Part shown: positions 11,176-22,027 of the stretch, in pieces
How the letters are laid out: each line of letters begins with the position of its first letter
How positions within the stretch are numbered: position 1 is the stretch's first letter
From: Branchiostoma floridae
Taxonomy: Eukaryota; Chordata; Leptocardii; Amphioxiformes; Branchiostomatidae
Assembly (NCBI RefSeq): GCF_000003815.2
Contig: NC_049979.1
Span: 25,433,899 to 25,497,898, forward strand
DNA length: 64,000 nt
Direction: 5' to 3'
Notes under the pieces: generated by a model
Told to the model about the DNA's origin: nothing
Databases searched by the model: none
Seen by the model: only the letters and a program-made list of their open reading frames with translations
Program-made: the position numbers and the translations under genes

Positions 11176-12500
11176 AGAGGTTAGTGGCTCCTATGTAACT
11201 TTGCGCCTATTTTTCTCTCAGTTTGGCCACAATGTAACCTCTCGTGTATGCATGGATAGCTGTGCATTTTAGGAATCTGTGAACATATATGAGGCATTAT
11301 TAGTAACTTACGTAAAAGGTACTTAGACGCTGCTATCTCTGCTCTGCAAAAACGCATCGTGCTAGGGTGGGGAGGGGGGCGTTTCCCACTATTGATTGTG
11401 AAGGTCTTGCCTGGCGGGCATATATCCTACAATGTCATGAGCCAGGCTTAGAATTCAATAACCACGTACACGTAAGCTGGCGCTGTCTTTCTAGCTTTAC
11501 ATGTAAATTATGATTTGGTATGGACGATCTTCAATATCCCCCCTTACACAAATTATCAGTTTTGAGAAATTGAAGCAGATTTTGGGTTTGATTCCCCAAA
11601 ACACGGATATGGGCCTCTAAATTATTCAAAGGAATCAGGATGTTTGGGGAAACAGAAGATTTTATTACATACTTCCCCAAAGTATTGAGTAAGAGTATTG
11701 ATGTAAGAGTATTTCTTTTGTTTTGTCACGAAATCCCTTTTTTTCGTGGTGTCTGCCAATTATATTACAAGATGTCAGCAGCATGACATTTGTGGCATAT
11801 TATCGGGGCATTTGGCCCAGAATCCAAAGATTTGAATCCTCCGACATACTCCAATGTTGTACCCTTGGTATATGCACCTTACAACAATTTCGTCACTTCA
11901 CTTGCATGAAACTGATTACTAGTAAATACTAGTACCTATCTTTGGTTACAAATGACCTCAACCTCGATGTGACAGGCATCATAGTCTGCATTGTCTGAGC
12001 AGGGTGAATATAATTAGGAGGCTGGCATGAGACAGCACTTCAGTTTTTATTACTTTGTCCTGCCATGGACACAGATTAAAGTATGCACCCCGCTTTTCCA
12101 CTAAAAATCATCCAGGGAAAAGAAAAAAATGGTACTATAAGATATGTGTAGTCACTTAGTTACATTGTGCATGCAAACTTTGCGTGTTGCTACGATAAAC
12201 TTAAGTTTCCTGTCTAAAATTCTTTTTACAATAATGATGAATCAATGATTTTTTAATATTGAAAAGGAAAGGGACCGGCATCATTTAGACTTACAACTTG
12301 TGAAGCAAGAAATTTGTTAGAAGTAAGTAACACCGAGTGTAAAACAAGCGGCGGATTTACATCTTTTAATGTAGAACTAGAAGCCAGTTGAATGCACATC
12401 AGTTAGGCATTGGATAACTTTGTGACTATTGTATGGAATTGAGTGACTTTGCTTATCTGCACGACGAAAAGAAAAAGAAAATTGACAAATTGACTGAAAA
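11176..12500. other. Non-coding stretch, nothing further recognised
   Basis: No protein-like frame, RNA gene or clear terminal repeats were seen. A G-rich run lies near 11370. If the 11.1-kb promoter reading is right, this is the beginning of the CLASRP 5' UTR intron. Confidence 0.4.
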
Positions 12501-12509
12501 TGCTTGTTA

Positions 12510-13500
12510 AAATCGGTATACGCGGTACAATACTACAGCCTGTGTAAAGGTGCAGCAGAGAGATGCCCAGATAGTTCTTGCAGTCACTTCTCTCTCCCTT
12601 GTTCTTATGTAGAGAGGGTGACAATCTAAGAATCTGTCATTTCGGTGGGACCGCACCTTCCTTCTAGCACTGACAGAGAAGTTCTTGTAGCGGGAACAGT
12701 AGGACGTCAATCTTGCAGTGTTTGAGTAGGTCAGGTAGGATTCCATCACTGCATGGTACCTTTTCTGTGCATTGTGGTCAAGCTGTCCATGACTTTGTTG
12801 AGCTGTCCAAGGTTGGCTGTATCTCAAGTTCATCCATGGCTGGCAGACATATGATGGCATCGAGGGAGCTGTTTTGCCTTGATTAGATCGGAGTCTCCAT
12901 ATCTGTTTGTGGTTGTCCTTGATTACGCACTGAGGATGGCTATAGTGGGTAGGGAGGAAGAACTTGGTCTGCAAGTGGAGAGGAGGAGATGTAGAAGGAT
13001 TGGCCCAAAGGTAGTGACTGACTTGGATTTCGCTTACGATATAGCGCTGCTATCAGCGGCAATCCAACAAGCTCAGGAGCTAGACCGGATGGACTCGACT
13101 TAAACAAGTAAGGAAGATCGGAGTAGTGTTCCACCAATCTCTAGCTCGCTTGTTGTCAGTGGTTTCTTCCCCAGTGATGTCTTTCTCTGATTTGGTCCAA
13201 GTGCCCTCATAATGATGTCTTTCATTTCTGTGTTTCATGCATCTAATGGATGTCTTTGCTGAGCTTGGTCTATCATTTGTTGGCACATTGCCGATCCGTC
13301 TGTTTGAGTTTATTCCTTGCAGCTCTGATGACATGGATCCCGCTGGCTAGGTGTTATAACTTATACTCTACAAGGGCAGTACGTTTGGCCTCTATCATGG
13401 GAGCCATCTCAGTTGACTTGACATCAAACCAGTCTTGTGACTTTGTAGTCTTTGTTCCAAAGGTAGCCATGCCTGTATGATGGGCTGTGTCTTGCAGCTC
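12510..13500 (-). mobile_element. Decayed LINE (pre-RT and RT N-terminal part)
   Basis: Minus-strand frames, shifted against each other, follow the order seen in a common invertebrate LINE: MATFGTKTTKSQDWFDVKS and EMAPMIEAKRTALVEYKL (about 13475-13360), RAARNKLKQTDRQCAN, MRALGPNQRKTSL, VEHYSDLPYLF (about 13135-13100), then LDAIICLPAMDELEIQPTLD (about 12860-12800), CSDGILPDLLKHCKIDVLL, and LHKNKGERSDCKNYLGISLL (about 12605-12545). Many frameshifts and stops show it is dead. About 220 bp between the EHYSDL and LDAI blocks is foreign (see the next entry). Confidence 0.8.
12885..13105 (+). mobile_element. Reverse-transcriptase palm fragment, opposite orientation
   Basis: The plus strand reads PYLFVVVLDYALRMAI, GREEELGLQV, then KVVTDLDFAYDIALLS. 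This is the RT palm region ending in the FADD catalytic block, here FAYD, so one catalytic aspartate position is altered. It lies inside, and opposite to, the surrounding LINE, replacing the short linker expected there. It is either a separate truncated insertion or an internal inversion of the same kind of LINE. Confidence 0.75.
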
Positions 13501-13929
13501 AGTCAATTTCTTTATTGCAAAGTGCAAACACTAGAAGTGGAGACTGGAAGGCTGCAGACTTCATTCTGGAAGGTGACAGTAAACTGCTATTCTGCAGATA
13601 CAGTATCAATGCGCGGCTTTCCCAACTGTCTTGTGGTTGTTTACTGCATTTCCATTTGGAACTGGGAATGTTCCTGATGGTAGCTGTGATATTCTCATAG
13701 AACTCTAGTCTCTTCCTTTGTTTCTGGTGTAGCAGCAAGCGTTGGGGCGTATATGCAGCTGTCTATGACCCATGGTATGATGTTGAAGCAGTAATATCCA
13801 AGCAGATCCTACAGTAGCATAAGATAGTATCAAAAGCTGTTAGAGGAGTGAAGTTGGCCTAAGAGTGTGCATTGGCTCCCTTTGGCCAGCTGTACTTCTT
13901 AGTCAGCTTTGATACTATCTTATGTCACT

Positions 13930-14808
13930 CACGGGGGACAATCTACGTCATAGGTTGCAAAGACGTTTTCGACCGTCCGGAGGGACAATTTCGATGGTCG
14001 CGGAGATTGATTCGACGGTTGCAAAGGCAAATTCGACAGTTACACAGAAAAATTCGACGGTTACACAGACAAATTCGACGGTTACACAGAAAAATTCGAC
14101 GGTTACACAGAAAAATTCGACGGTTACACGAAAAAATTCGACGGTTACACAGACAAATTCGGTTTGCGGGGACAAATTCGACGGTCGGGGAGAAAACTCC
14201 GGTACTGAAGGGCCGTCCAGTGAGCGTTTTGCGAGGTAGGTCGTCCACAATTTCTTCTTCTAACGTCATCTAAGGGAGGTTTTGTGTAACCTAGCCTAGC
14301 CTATCAGGTGGCAGAGTATCTCTGGATCATCGGAAGCCAAAAGTTATCATCTTTTCATGAAATTGAGTCGAGATAGAGGGAGCGCCGTTGTGAATGACGA
14401 CTTCCAATAGCAAAGTTACCGATGTCAACAGTTGACAAATACCGTATTTTGAGCGATTAAAATTAATATCGTCGACGAAATCCATATCGTCTAGCCACCG
14501 GGAGGTTCTTATCCACGAAATGAGACCATGGAAGTATTGTTACTACCCACATAGGGCGAAAATCAGAAGAGATAAGTTTTAGCGCTACCCCCCTCCCCCA
14601 TTTGTCGACACGTACCACGTGTGGGAGATTTATATTTTTTATATACTCAGGCGACAGTGTGATATTCGTACTATGAGTGCATCTGCCCTGTCACCATTGC
14701 TATGGCTTTCTTGAAGGACTGACCGAATAGTCCATGCTTTAAAACTTCAAGGTGGATTGTTGTATCACTTGACCGCCCGGCCCCCCCTCCCACATTTTCC
14801 CTCCAGAT
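13930..14808 (+). repeat. Left terminal inverted repeat with 21-bp subrepeats
   Basis: From about 13985 to 14195 a 21-bp unit (AATTCGACGGTTACACAGAAA and variants) is repeated about ten times. The outer units use TTGCAAAGG or CGCGGAGAT in place of TTACACAG. As 21 is a multiple of 3, all frames stay open and give artificial heptad proteins (IRRLHRK repeats) that should not be annotated. Arrays of this kind inside the ends of other DNA transposons serve as transposase binding sites; that role here is inference. A CACGTG palindrome lies at about 14618. Confidence 0.85.
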
Positions 14809-15022
14809 GATGTTACAAAGTTTAGTAGCAAGACCACACATGGTTAGCATCTTTGTAATATTGGCTGATCTTTGTAATGCTGTGTACTATTCCTTGTATA
14901 ACGTTAATGGTTTTATGTAAATCAGGTAATAAGGTATGATGTTTATAGGTTATGTTTTCAATGTTTACTTTTTGGTGTATTTCCAGACAAAGACTGACTT
15001 TTTTTTTAAATTCACATTTCAG

Positions 15023-15580
15023 CCATGGAGTTTGACGGCTAGAACAGGCTCGTGCCCGTACAAGCTGAAGATGGAGAGCAGCAGCCTGTTCCAGCCGTCA
15101 ACTCAAGTACCAAAGATGGTCAGGAGTCATCTTCCTCACCATCTCAGTCCTCTGCTGTTGAGCAAGAAGGAGCTGACGCTACCACGCAAGGACTTTGTGT
15201 ATGGCCGAGACTTTCATGACCATCTGGCCAGTCACAACAAGGAGAAGAAGCATGTGTGCACTGTCTGTGGCAACAGGTACGCAAGAAGGTCCAGTCTCCT
15301 ACAGCACAGGAGACTGCATGACCCAGATGGACCCAAATGCCACACATGTGAGAACTTCTTCCCAACAGACGCCAGACTGAAAGAACACCAGGTTGTCCAC
15401 TCTGGAGAAACTCAGCATGTGTGTGATGTATGCCAGAAGAAGTTCAAGTACAAAAGGGGCTTGATCACTCACATGAGACACTTGCATCCACAAGGGGATG
15501 AAAGACCAGCAAAGCAAAGAGCTGAAAGCTCATACACCTATCCACACTTAGAACAGTCTAGTTTTACTTTTAGCTCATAA
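15023..15580 (+). pseudogene. C2H2 zinc-finger protein exon inside the element
   Basis: After a good acceptor (ttcacatttcag, 15022) the frame reads to a stop at 15578-15580. It contains two canonical fingers, CTVCGNRYARRSSLLQHRRLH and, C-terminally, CDVCQKKFKYKRGLITHMRHLH, with a shorter degenerate one between (CHTCENFFPTDARLKEHQVVH). A half-finger precedes them (GRDFHDHLASH) without its cysteines. Before it, another frame has better protein character (EDGEQQPVPAVNSSTKDGQE, SSSSPSQSSAVEQ), and the only ATG by the acceptor (MEFDG) is stopped after five codons. I read this as an exon with an early stop and a frameshift near 15195-15205. A start at ATG 15070 would still give a 170-residue protein. 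Likely nucleic-acid binding; role unknown. Confidence 0.65.
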
Positions 15581-15942
15581 GTTGTTTGTTTTCATGTTGT
15601 TCTAACATTTCAACAGCTACTCACATGGGGAGCTATGAGAATGTTGACTTTGCATTTATCTTGTAATATTACCTATAATGACTTTATTCAATTTGGTGTA
15701 TATAACTGGTAGGGATATTCATGTTGAAGAGTTTATCACTTTTTGGCAGCTCCACATGGAAAGATTTCAAAACGTATACAACACTATGTGACATGTTAAA
15801 TCCAAGATTAAACCTACTACCAATGATGGAAAATTCAGGTCATTGAATAGCATGGAGAATCCAATATTCATACAGTTGAACACTGACTTTATTCTGGAAC
15901 ATTATCAAACATATAACTTCATGCCCACTAAAAGAAAAATGG

Positions 15943-16690
15943 AAAAAGGCTTTCACTGTTAGTACAGTATCATTCTGCAGTTTAAATTATCCAAACATTC
16001 ATATCACATATTACCATTGGCATCATGCTATGATATAAATACATGTGACTGCATTACAATTATGCAAAATAGTGGGCATTTCTTGTTGCTTTAGTATATA
16101 GGGTTGTTAGACATGTAACTTCTGTTGTAAGGTTTACCATTTGTATTTACATTGCGACAAATAGGGAAACAGACCCTATAGATGTCCACTGTACATGTAC
16201 AGGATACCACTAAATCTTCAAATGCAGTGGATTTGTAATCAACCGTACTCCGAATAACAGTACTGGTGGAGTTTAACCAAACCTACTCAGGAAAACAGAA
16301 AAAGGCTTTCAATGTCAGTACACTATGATTTCTGCAGTTTAAATTATCCTCACATTCATATCACATACTAATCGATGCTATGAGAAATACTGCCTTACCA
16401 TTACAATGCTGTAAAAGAGGGGGCACTGTCATTTGTTGCTGTTTTCAAAGTATATATTAGGGTTGTTGGACATGTAACTTGTGTTTGAGCTGGTATTTCT
16501 TGTTCTCCAAAGCAACAGTTTTTAATGTTTTTACATATATAAGGTTTACCATTTGTATTTACAATGTGACAATTATAAGGAAACAGACCTAAAGTTGTCA
16601 CTGCACATGACATTGTAGAGTATACCACTAAATCTTCAAATGCAGTGGATTTGTATTTTGCAATCAACCCTACTCAGGAAAACAATTGAG
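15943..16690. repeat. Tandem duplication of about 360 bp in the element interior
   Basis: The stretch from 15943 (AAAAAGGCTTTCACTGTTAG) to about 16290 recurs from about 16298 to 16680 with small indels. Shared blocks include CTGCAGTTTAAATTATCC, AAGGTTTACCATTTGTATTT and CCACTAAATCTTCAAATGCA. It is non-coding and follows the zinc-finger frame. Confidence 0.8.
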
Positions 16691-17412
16691 TTTAACAAAA
16701 CCTACTCAGGAAAACACAGAATTTGTAACGAAACAGAATAAATTTTGTGATCAATAACATTGTTTTGTATTGTTCTATTAAATTCCTGAGGGAATGTCAG
16801 ATGATCAGCACAAGGAAAGGTAGTAAGACTGGTCTATTCCTTAGTTGGTAATGAGTGTACATGTAATTGGTATCTAAACACAGAATCCTTCCTAATAACA
16901 TAGCCTTGTAACCAAATAAAATGCAAATCATTTACGATAACGAAGGGGCTTAAGAAATATGTCCTTTTGATTTCGTTATTAGAATGATGATACATTTCTA
17001 AGTTACTTACATCACATAAAATTTCAGATATTCATTCCATTCTACAAAGATTTGAGATATAAGCTCTGAAGTTCCACAGCAAATGAAACTATTCAAACAT
17101 TCCAGTTATACTGCACATTGCTAAGTGATAACACTCAGAGTAAAACACCATAGGAAAAGAAAAAATAAACAGTAGTATGGATATCAGGTCCTAAATTTCG
17201 ATTCCAGCTCTTGTTGATGGTAGCATCTTGCTGTCATCAATACGATGATGCTGTCAAACTCCATGTGTTCCTTTTGCAGCAAATGCCTGAAATGGACTTG
17301 CACTGTTTTCCTCAAAGGTGGTGTATTCTTCTTCATCTGTTTGCCATTCATCTACAAAGTACTTTGAGGTTTGCTGTATGTTTTCCTACTACCCTCTTCA
17401 TAAGGACGGTTC

Positions 17413-17670
17413 TTACCCCATTTTAATATCCTTCTCGGAGCAGATGACACAGATCTGCATCTCTTTTCTCCCTGGCAAAGAGGACTCCTTGCCTAGATCT
17501 TGAAACATGGCATCTTCTTCATCTGTATGCCATTCAGCCCCATCAGATGCAGGGGCACCTTGAACTTTGGCCTTTAGCTTTGTTTTCACTTTGCCTCTAC
17601 CACCCTTGCGGGGATAGAGAGTTAATCTGAGCCGACGAGGCATTTCTGAAAAAAAAAGGAAATTTGACAA
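17413..17670 (-). CDS. Unrecognised basic/acidic ORF, likely first exon of an element gene
   Basis: On the minus strand the frame reads MSNFLFFSEMPRRLRL, with the more likely start at the second methionine (MPRRLRLTLYPRKGGRGKVK). A lysine-rich stretch is followed by an acidic one (EWHTDEEDAMFQDLG) and CVICSEKDIKMG. It then runs into GGTAAGAA, a strong donor, so it may be spliced. About 100 bases further on the same strand a related acidic segment (DEWQTDEEEYTTF) follows an acceptor-like TTTGTAG, but a simple join of the two is out of phase. CxxC near the end may start a zinc-binding motif. The gene would run towards the zinc-finger frame. No family recognised. Confidence 0.4.
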   Translation of the reverse strand: MSNFLFFSEMPRRLRLTLYPRKGGRGKVKTKLKAKVQGAPASDGAEWHTDEEDAMFQDLGKESSLPGRKEMQICVICSEKDIKMG

Positions 17671-17686
17671 ATCAGATGCTGTTGTT

Positions 17687-18563
17687 ATCTGGAGGGAAAA
17701 TGTGGGAGGGGGGCGGTACAGTGATACAAAGTTTGTATCCTGAGAAAGTTTTAAAGCATGGACTATTCGGTCAGTCCTTCAAGAAAGCCATAGCAATGGT
17801 GACAGGGCAGATGCACTCATAGTACGAATATCACACTGTCGCCTGAGTATATAAAAAATATAAATCTCCCACACGTGGTACGTGTCGACAAATGGGGGAG
17901 GGGGGTAGCGCTAAAACTTATCTCTTCTGATTTTCGCCCTATGTGGGTAGTAACAATACTTCCATGGTCTCATTTCGTGGATAAGAACCTCCCGGTGGCT
18001 AGACGATATGGATTTCGTCGACGATATTAATTTTAATCGCTCAAAATACGGTATTTGTCAACTGTTGACATCGGTAACTTTGCTATTGGAAGTCGTCATT
18101 CACAACGGCGCTCCCTCTATCTCGACTCAATTTCATGAAAAGATGATAACTTTTGGCTTCCGATGATCCAGAGATACTCTGCCACCTGATAGGCTAGGCT
18201 AGGTTACACAAAACCTCCCTTAGATGACGTTAGAAGAAGAAATTGTGGACGACCTACCTCGCAAAACGCTCACTGGACGGCCCTTCAGTACCGGAGTTTT
18301 CTCCCCGACCGTCGAATTTGTCTCCGCAAACCGAATTTGTCTGTGTAACCGTCGAATTTTTTCGTGTAACCGTCGAATTTTTCTGTGTAACCGTCGAATT
18401 TTTCTGTGTAACCGTCGAATTTGTCTGTGTAACCGTCGAATTTTTCTGTGTAACTGTCGAATTTGCCTTTGCAACCGTCGAATCAATCTCCGCGACCATC
18501 GAAATTGTCCCTCCGGACGGTCGAAAACGTCTTTGCAACCTATGACGTAGATTGTCCCCCGTG
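17687..18563 (-). repeat. Right terminal inverted repeat
   Basis: Mirror of the left arm, with subrepeats at about 18298-18508. Differences from the left arm are a handful of single bases plus a diverged inner 45 bp (a TTCTCAGGATACAAAC stretch replaces TTCAAGGTGGATTG). The outer end is 235 bp from the CLASRP start codon. Confidence 0.9.
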
Positions 18564-18798
18564 TCACTGGTAAATCTGCCTGGAGTTTAATTCAAAAGAG
18601 CTTAGGAAGAGGATATTTTGCACAGAACTTTTAAAACAACCTGTTTCTATCATGAATTATACTAGTTATGTATTCCTCTACTCAAGTTTGGAGATGTTTG
18701 TATATTTTTTTACATATGTGTTTTTCAGATAAACGTCTGCCTAAAAAACGAGGTAATTCATTTATTGTGATAAAAAGACCGACAAGTTGAAGGTCAGG

Positions 18799-21700
18799 AT
18801 GTGGCACGAGGCCAGGCGGCAGGAAAAGAAGCTACGGGGGATGATGGTGGATTACAGGAAGCGCGCAGAACGGAGGAGGGAGTACTACGAAAAGATCGTA
18901 AGTTCAGGATTTTATCTGGTGATGTTTTGTAATGCTTTTCAACAGTGTAAAGATAAATTGGTGCTGAAGAAAGTGTAGTTCATGATGATTTTGATAGGTG
19001 TCACTTCAGGTTGTTGTTATGTCTGATTAGAATGTTGGTTGTACATGGCTCAAAATACCATCTTTAGTGCAGGTAAAATTGGAGGTATTTTTGGTGTCTA
19101 CCTGTACCTAACCTGCACTGGTCCAAGTATTTGGTTTTATACATGATTATCCTATGATGTAGGTGTATGTGGAATGTTATTAGCTGCATTGACTGTTACC
19201 ACCTATAAAGTATAAAAGAAAAAATAGCAATGATTACTAAACAAAAACAATTTTTAGTACGATCCATACTTCCTAAATTCTGAGTGGTGTAGGTAAATTT
19301 TGTCTGGTGCAGGTAAAAAATGTAGGTATGCAGAAAAAAGTATTTCGAGGCCTGTTGTAGTATGTATGTACGGCCGGTGAGGCTATGGGACTGGTGATGA
19401 GGTGAGTGAGGTGAGGTGAGTATGTATAAATCTGAGTGTATAGGGCGAGTCTAATAGTCTTCTGTGCAAGTAGTATGACAACAGGCTACATGTATCGGGT
19501 ATGCATGTACAGAATTGCAATGACAGTGTTTTCAAATATTGATATCATTCATACTTTTTTTTCTGACTTAGAAAATGGACCCGACCCAGTTCCTACGTGT
19601 GTATGGTCAGCACCACAAGATCAACCTAGATCCAGCCGTTTCATTCGCAGCAGAGGGACCGGGAACCATGTAGGTCTTTTACTGGAAATCTTGAAATGTT
19701 TGCGGTAGTTTCATTTTTTGCAGTTTTCGCTGCAACCACTTACCGTAAAATCATGACACAGTGTTTTGTATTTCATCTTTACCTCAAAATTGTTTTAACT
19801 TGAAACGTTTTAAGTCCTTGCAAATATATATGAATTTATGATATAATGTTTTCGTGTACAACATTTCTTATATTCTGTGCGGTTTTGTAACTTGCAGTAG
19901 ATAAGTCACAAAAATTGGTAGACATTGTATAAAAGTCCTTGGTTTATGCAAAATTTGGAATGTATCTAGTTCAAGATGTGTTCAATATTGGTGCGCACTT
20001 TATTTGAGTTTTTCCGTTTTCCGTTTCAGTCCCACAGCTTGTCTGAGAATAGCCTTGATTTGTGGGGTGCATATTTTAATTTTGTTGCATAATCAAGAAA
20101 ATATGGCAATGTATCTATGTATGTATGTGGAACATTATGGTTCCTTCAAATCTTTGTGTGGAAAAGCAAATTGTGCAATTAGAATGTTTGAACAGGGCGC
20201 GAAATTCATTTTTTGGACTAGGTGCACCGGTGCACCCAGCTTAAAAAATTGGGTGCACCAAAACATTTTTGGGCACACCACTTAAATTTAAGTAATAACC
20301 TAATAATAAAACTTAGTTAAAAGCTATCAAATTCTTAAACAAGTACTATGACAGACATTTTTATTATCTTTCTAACGCTTAGATGTCAAGAACATGATCT
20401 AAAAAATCAGATGTATACTTGGTATAGTATACTTTGATATCTTTACATACGTAAACATAAGAAAATATTTGGGTGCACCCACAGAAAATAATTGGGTGCA
20501 CAGCTCCAATTTTGGGTGCACCTGGATGCACATGCACCCAGTATTTCGAGCCCTGTTGAAGGTATGTAGGAAAAAGTATTATGAACTCTGTATAATGTCC
20601 TGTTTTCCCAGGATGCCTTGGCAGGGTGATAATGAGAACATGGTGGACAGGTTTGATGTCAGGGCTCATCTGGACTTCATACCTGAATATAAAGGAGAAA
20701 ACTCGGACTGGTAAGTCATCTATTCTACAGGTAAATCAGTGCTCAAAATACCCACTTGCCCACTAGCAAATGCAACCTGATTTTGCTTGGCACAACTTAA
20801 TTTTAAACCCAGGTTGCATAGTGATCAACCTGGAATATTGCAGTTGGAACACTGCTTTTCTTCCCACTTACGTGCTGCATAAGCTTTTGTATCTTTTTTT
20901 TTTGGATAACATAAAACACATAGTTACATGTAACTGATAGAAAAAATAATGGATAAGAAGCTAATTTGAAGAAAGTAACAACTTGTAAGTGGGCAACCTT
21001 AAATGATGATAAGGCAACCTGACTTTTGACTAAAGTTGCAGCTTGGGCAACTTAAAAAAGTATTTCGGGTATTTCTGGCACTTACAGTTTTAAGCCTCAC
21101 CAATCTTATTTCATTATCCTTAGGTGTAGAAAAATAGTGCTTTATTTGTTGTGGTATCAACAGTGAAAACAGTGATGGGAAAGTATGTACTTTGTTGCAT
21201 ACTAAGGGTCAAACCTCATAACAAAACCGTTATTTCTTGCTCGATCGTTCTGAAAATATTGGACCTGAAAAAAAATCAGTGGACCGGAACGCCTTGATGG
21301 ATTGTATTGATATTCTGTATGTGAGTAGGTCTTGATGAGACCTGAAAACGATTAGATTTTGAGCCCCCTAGTAGCCTGTTATGGTAGTGCAGTGGAACTT
21401 CCTGTTTTGATAACTTGAGTTCTGAACATGCTGCGGCTATGAAGTTTGAGTGGTAGACAGCTCTTGATGCAGAGAGTTAGTGGTATAGGTTTGGGCTTGT
21501 CTTGTAGATGTGGTCAGTTGTACAGTTTGACCATATAATGATAATAGAATTACATGGTATATCAATTTAACCCAGGCTGGGGACTTTTGAAGTCTTCAAC
21601 AATTACATATGTTTTGAAAACTGTTTTGCTCTTTCTTGAAGGAAAACTTCAGAGGAATACAAGGAAGAACAGAAAGCTAACTATGAGAGATACAGAACTA

Positions 21701-22027
21701 TGGTGCTTAAGGAGGTACAAGGATGTAAGTATGCCTTTACAGTTTACAGTAAGATCCAGAATACCAAATGAAATGATATCACTATTAATATATATGTATA
21801 TAGCTCACAATAGGATGGGCAGGTGTTTCAAGACAGAGAAATACATGTTTACATGTACCCTGCCAGTGAACCCTGCAGTTTGACACCTGTTCTCTAGAGG
21901 TCCCCATTAACTTGTTTTCATGTGCCACAAACCCAGTAACAGAAGAGCAAGTCCTCCAGCAAATCTATATTGAAGAAACGTATGGAGAGATTCCCAAGTT
22001 TGGAACAACAGAAGAAGAGAAAAACAA
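18799..22027 (+). CDS. CLASRP: CLASRP exons 1-5: N-terminal DRY_EERY/SWAP domain
   Basis: Residues 1-156. Exon 1 gives MWHEARRQEKKLRGMMVDYR and RRREYYEKI, almost the vertebrate N-terminus. Exon 2 gives DPTQFLRVYGQHHKINLD. Exon 3 gives MMPWQGDNENMVDRFDVRAH and LDFIPEY. Exon 4 carries the NYERYRTMV motif that names the domain. Exon 5 carries LTEEQVLQQIYIEETYG. Donors are strong (gtaagt or gtaggt). Introns 2 and 3 hold hAT-like MITEs. The start is fixed by conservation of MWHEAR and by an upstream stop-bearing leader. Confidence 0.95.

Larger units (their letters stand above)
13930..18563. mobile_element. 4.6-kb DNA transposon-like element with 880-bp TIRs and 5-bp target duplication
   Basis: The left arm (13930-14808) and right arm (17687-18563) are inverted copies. 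They are nearly identical over the outer 830 bp and diverge only in the innermost 45 bp or so. Outer ends are CACGGGGGACAATCTACG. Directly outside both ends stands TCACT (13925-13929 and 18564-18568), a 5-bp target duplication. The 2.9-kb interior carries a C2H2 zinc-finger frame on the plus strand, a 257-bp frame on the minus strand and a tandem duplication. No known transposase is visible, so this copy is probably non-autonomous. CAC termini and 5-bp duplications are shared with Transib/RAG-type elements, but the rest of the end does not match their consensus, so the superfamily is open. The near-identity of the arms implies recent insertion or gene conversion. Confidence 0.85.

Noticed and set aside
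13872-14273. Long ORFs in several frames with IRRLHRK or NSTVTQK heptad repeats (also 18220-18567)
   Set aside because: They are by-products of the 21-bp subrepeats in the terminal inverted repeats. Because 21 is divisible by 3, every frame stays open. No start context or family match.
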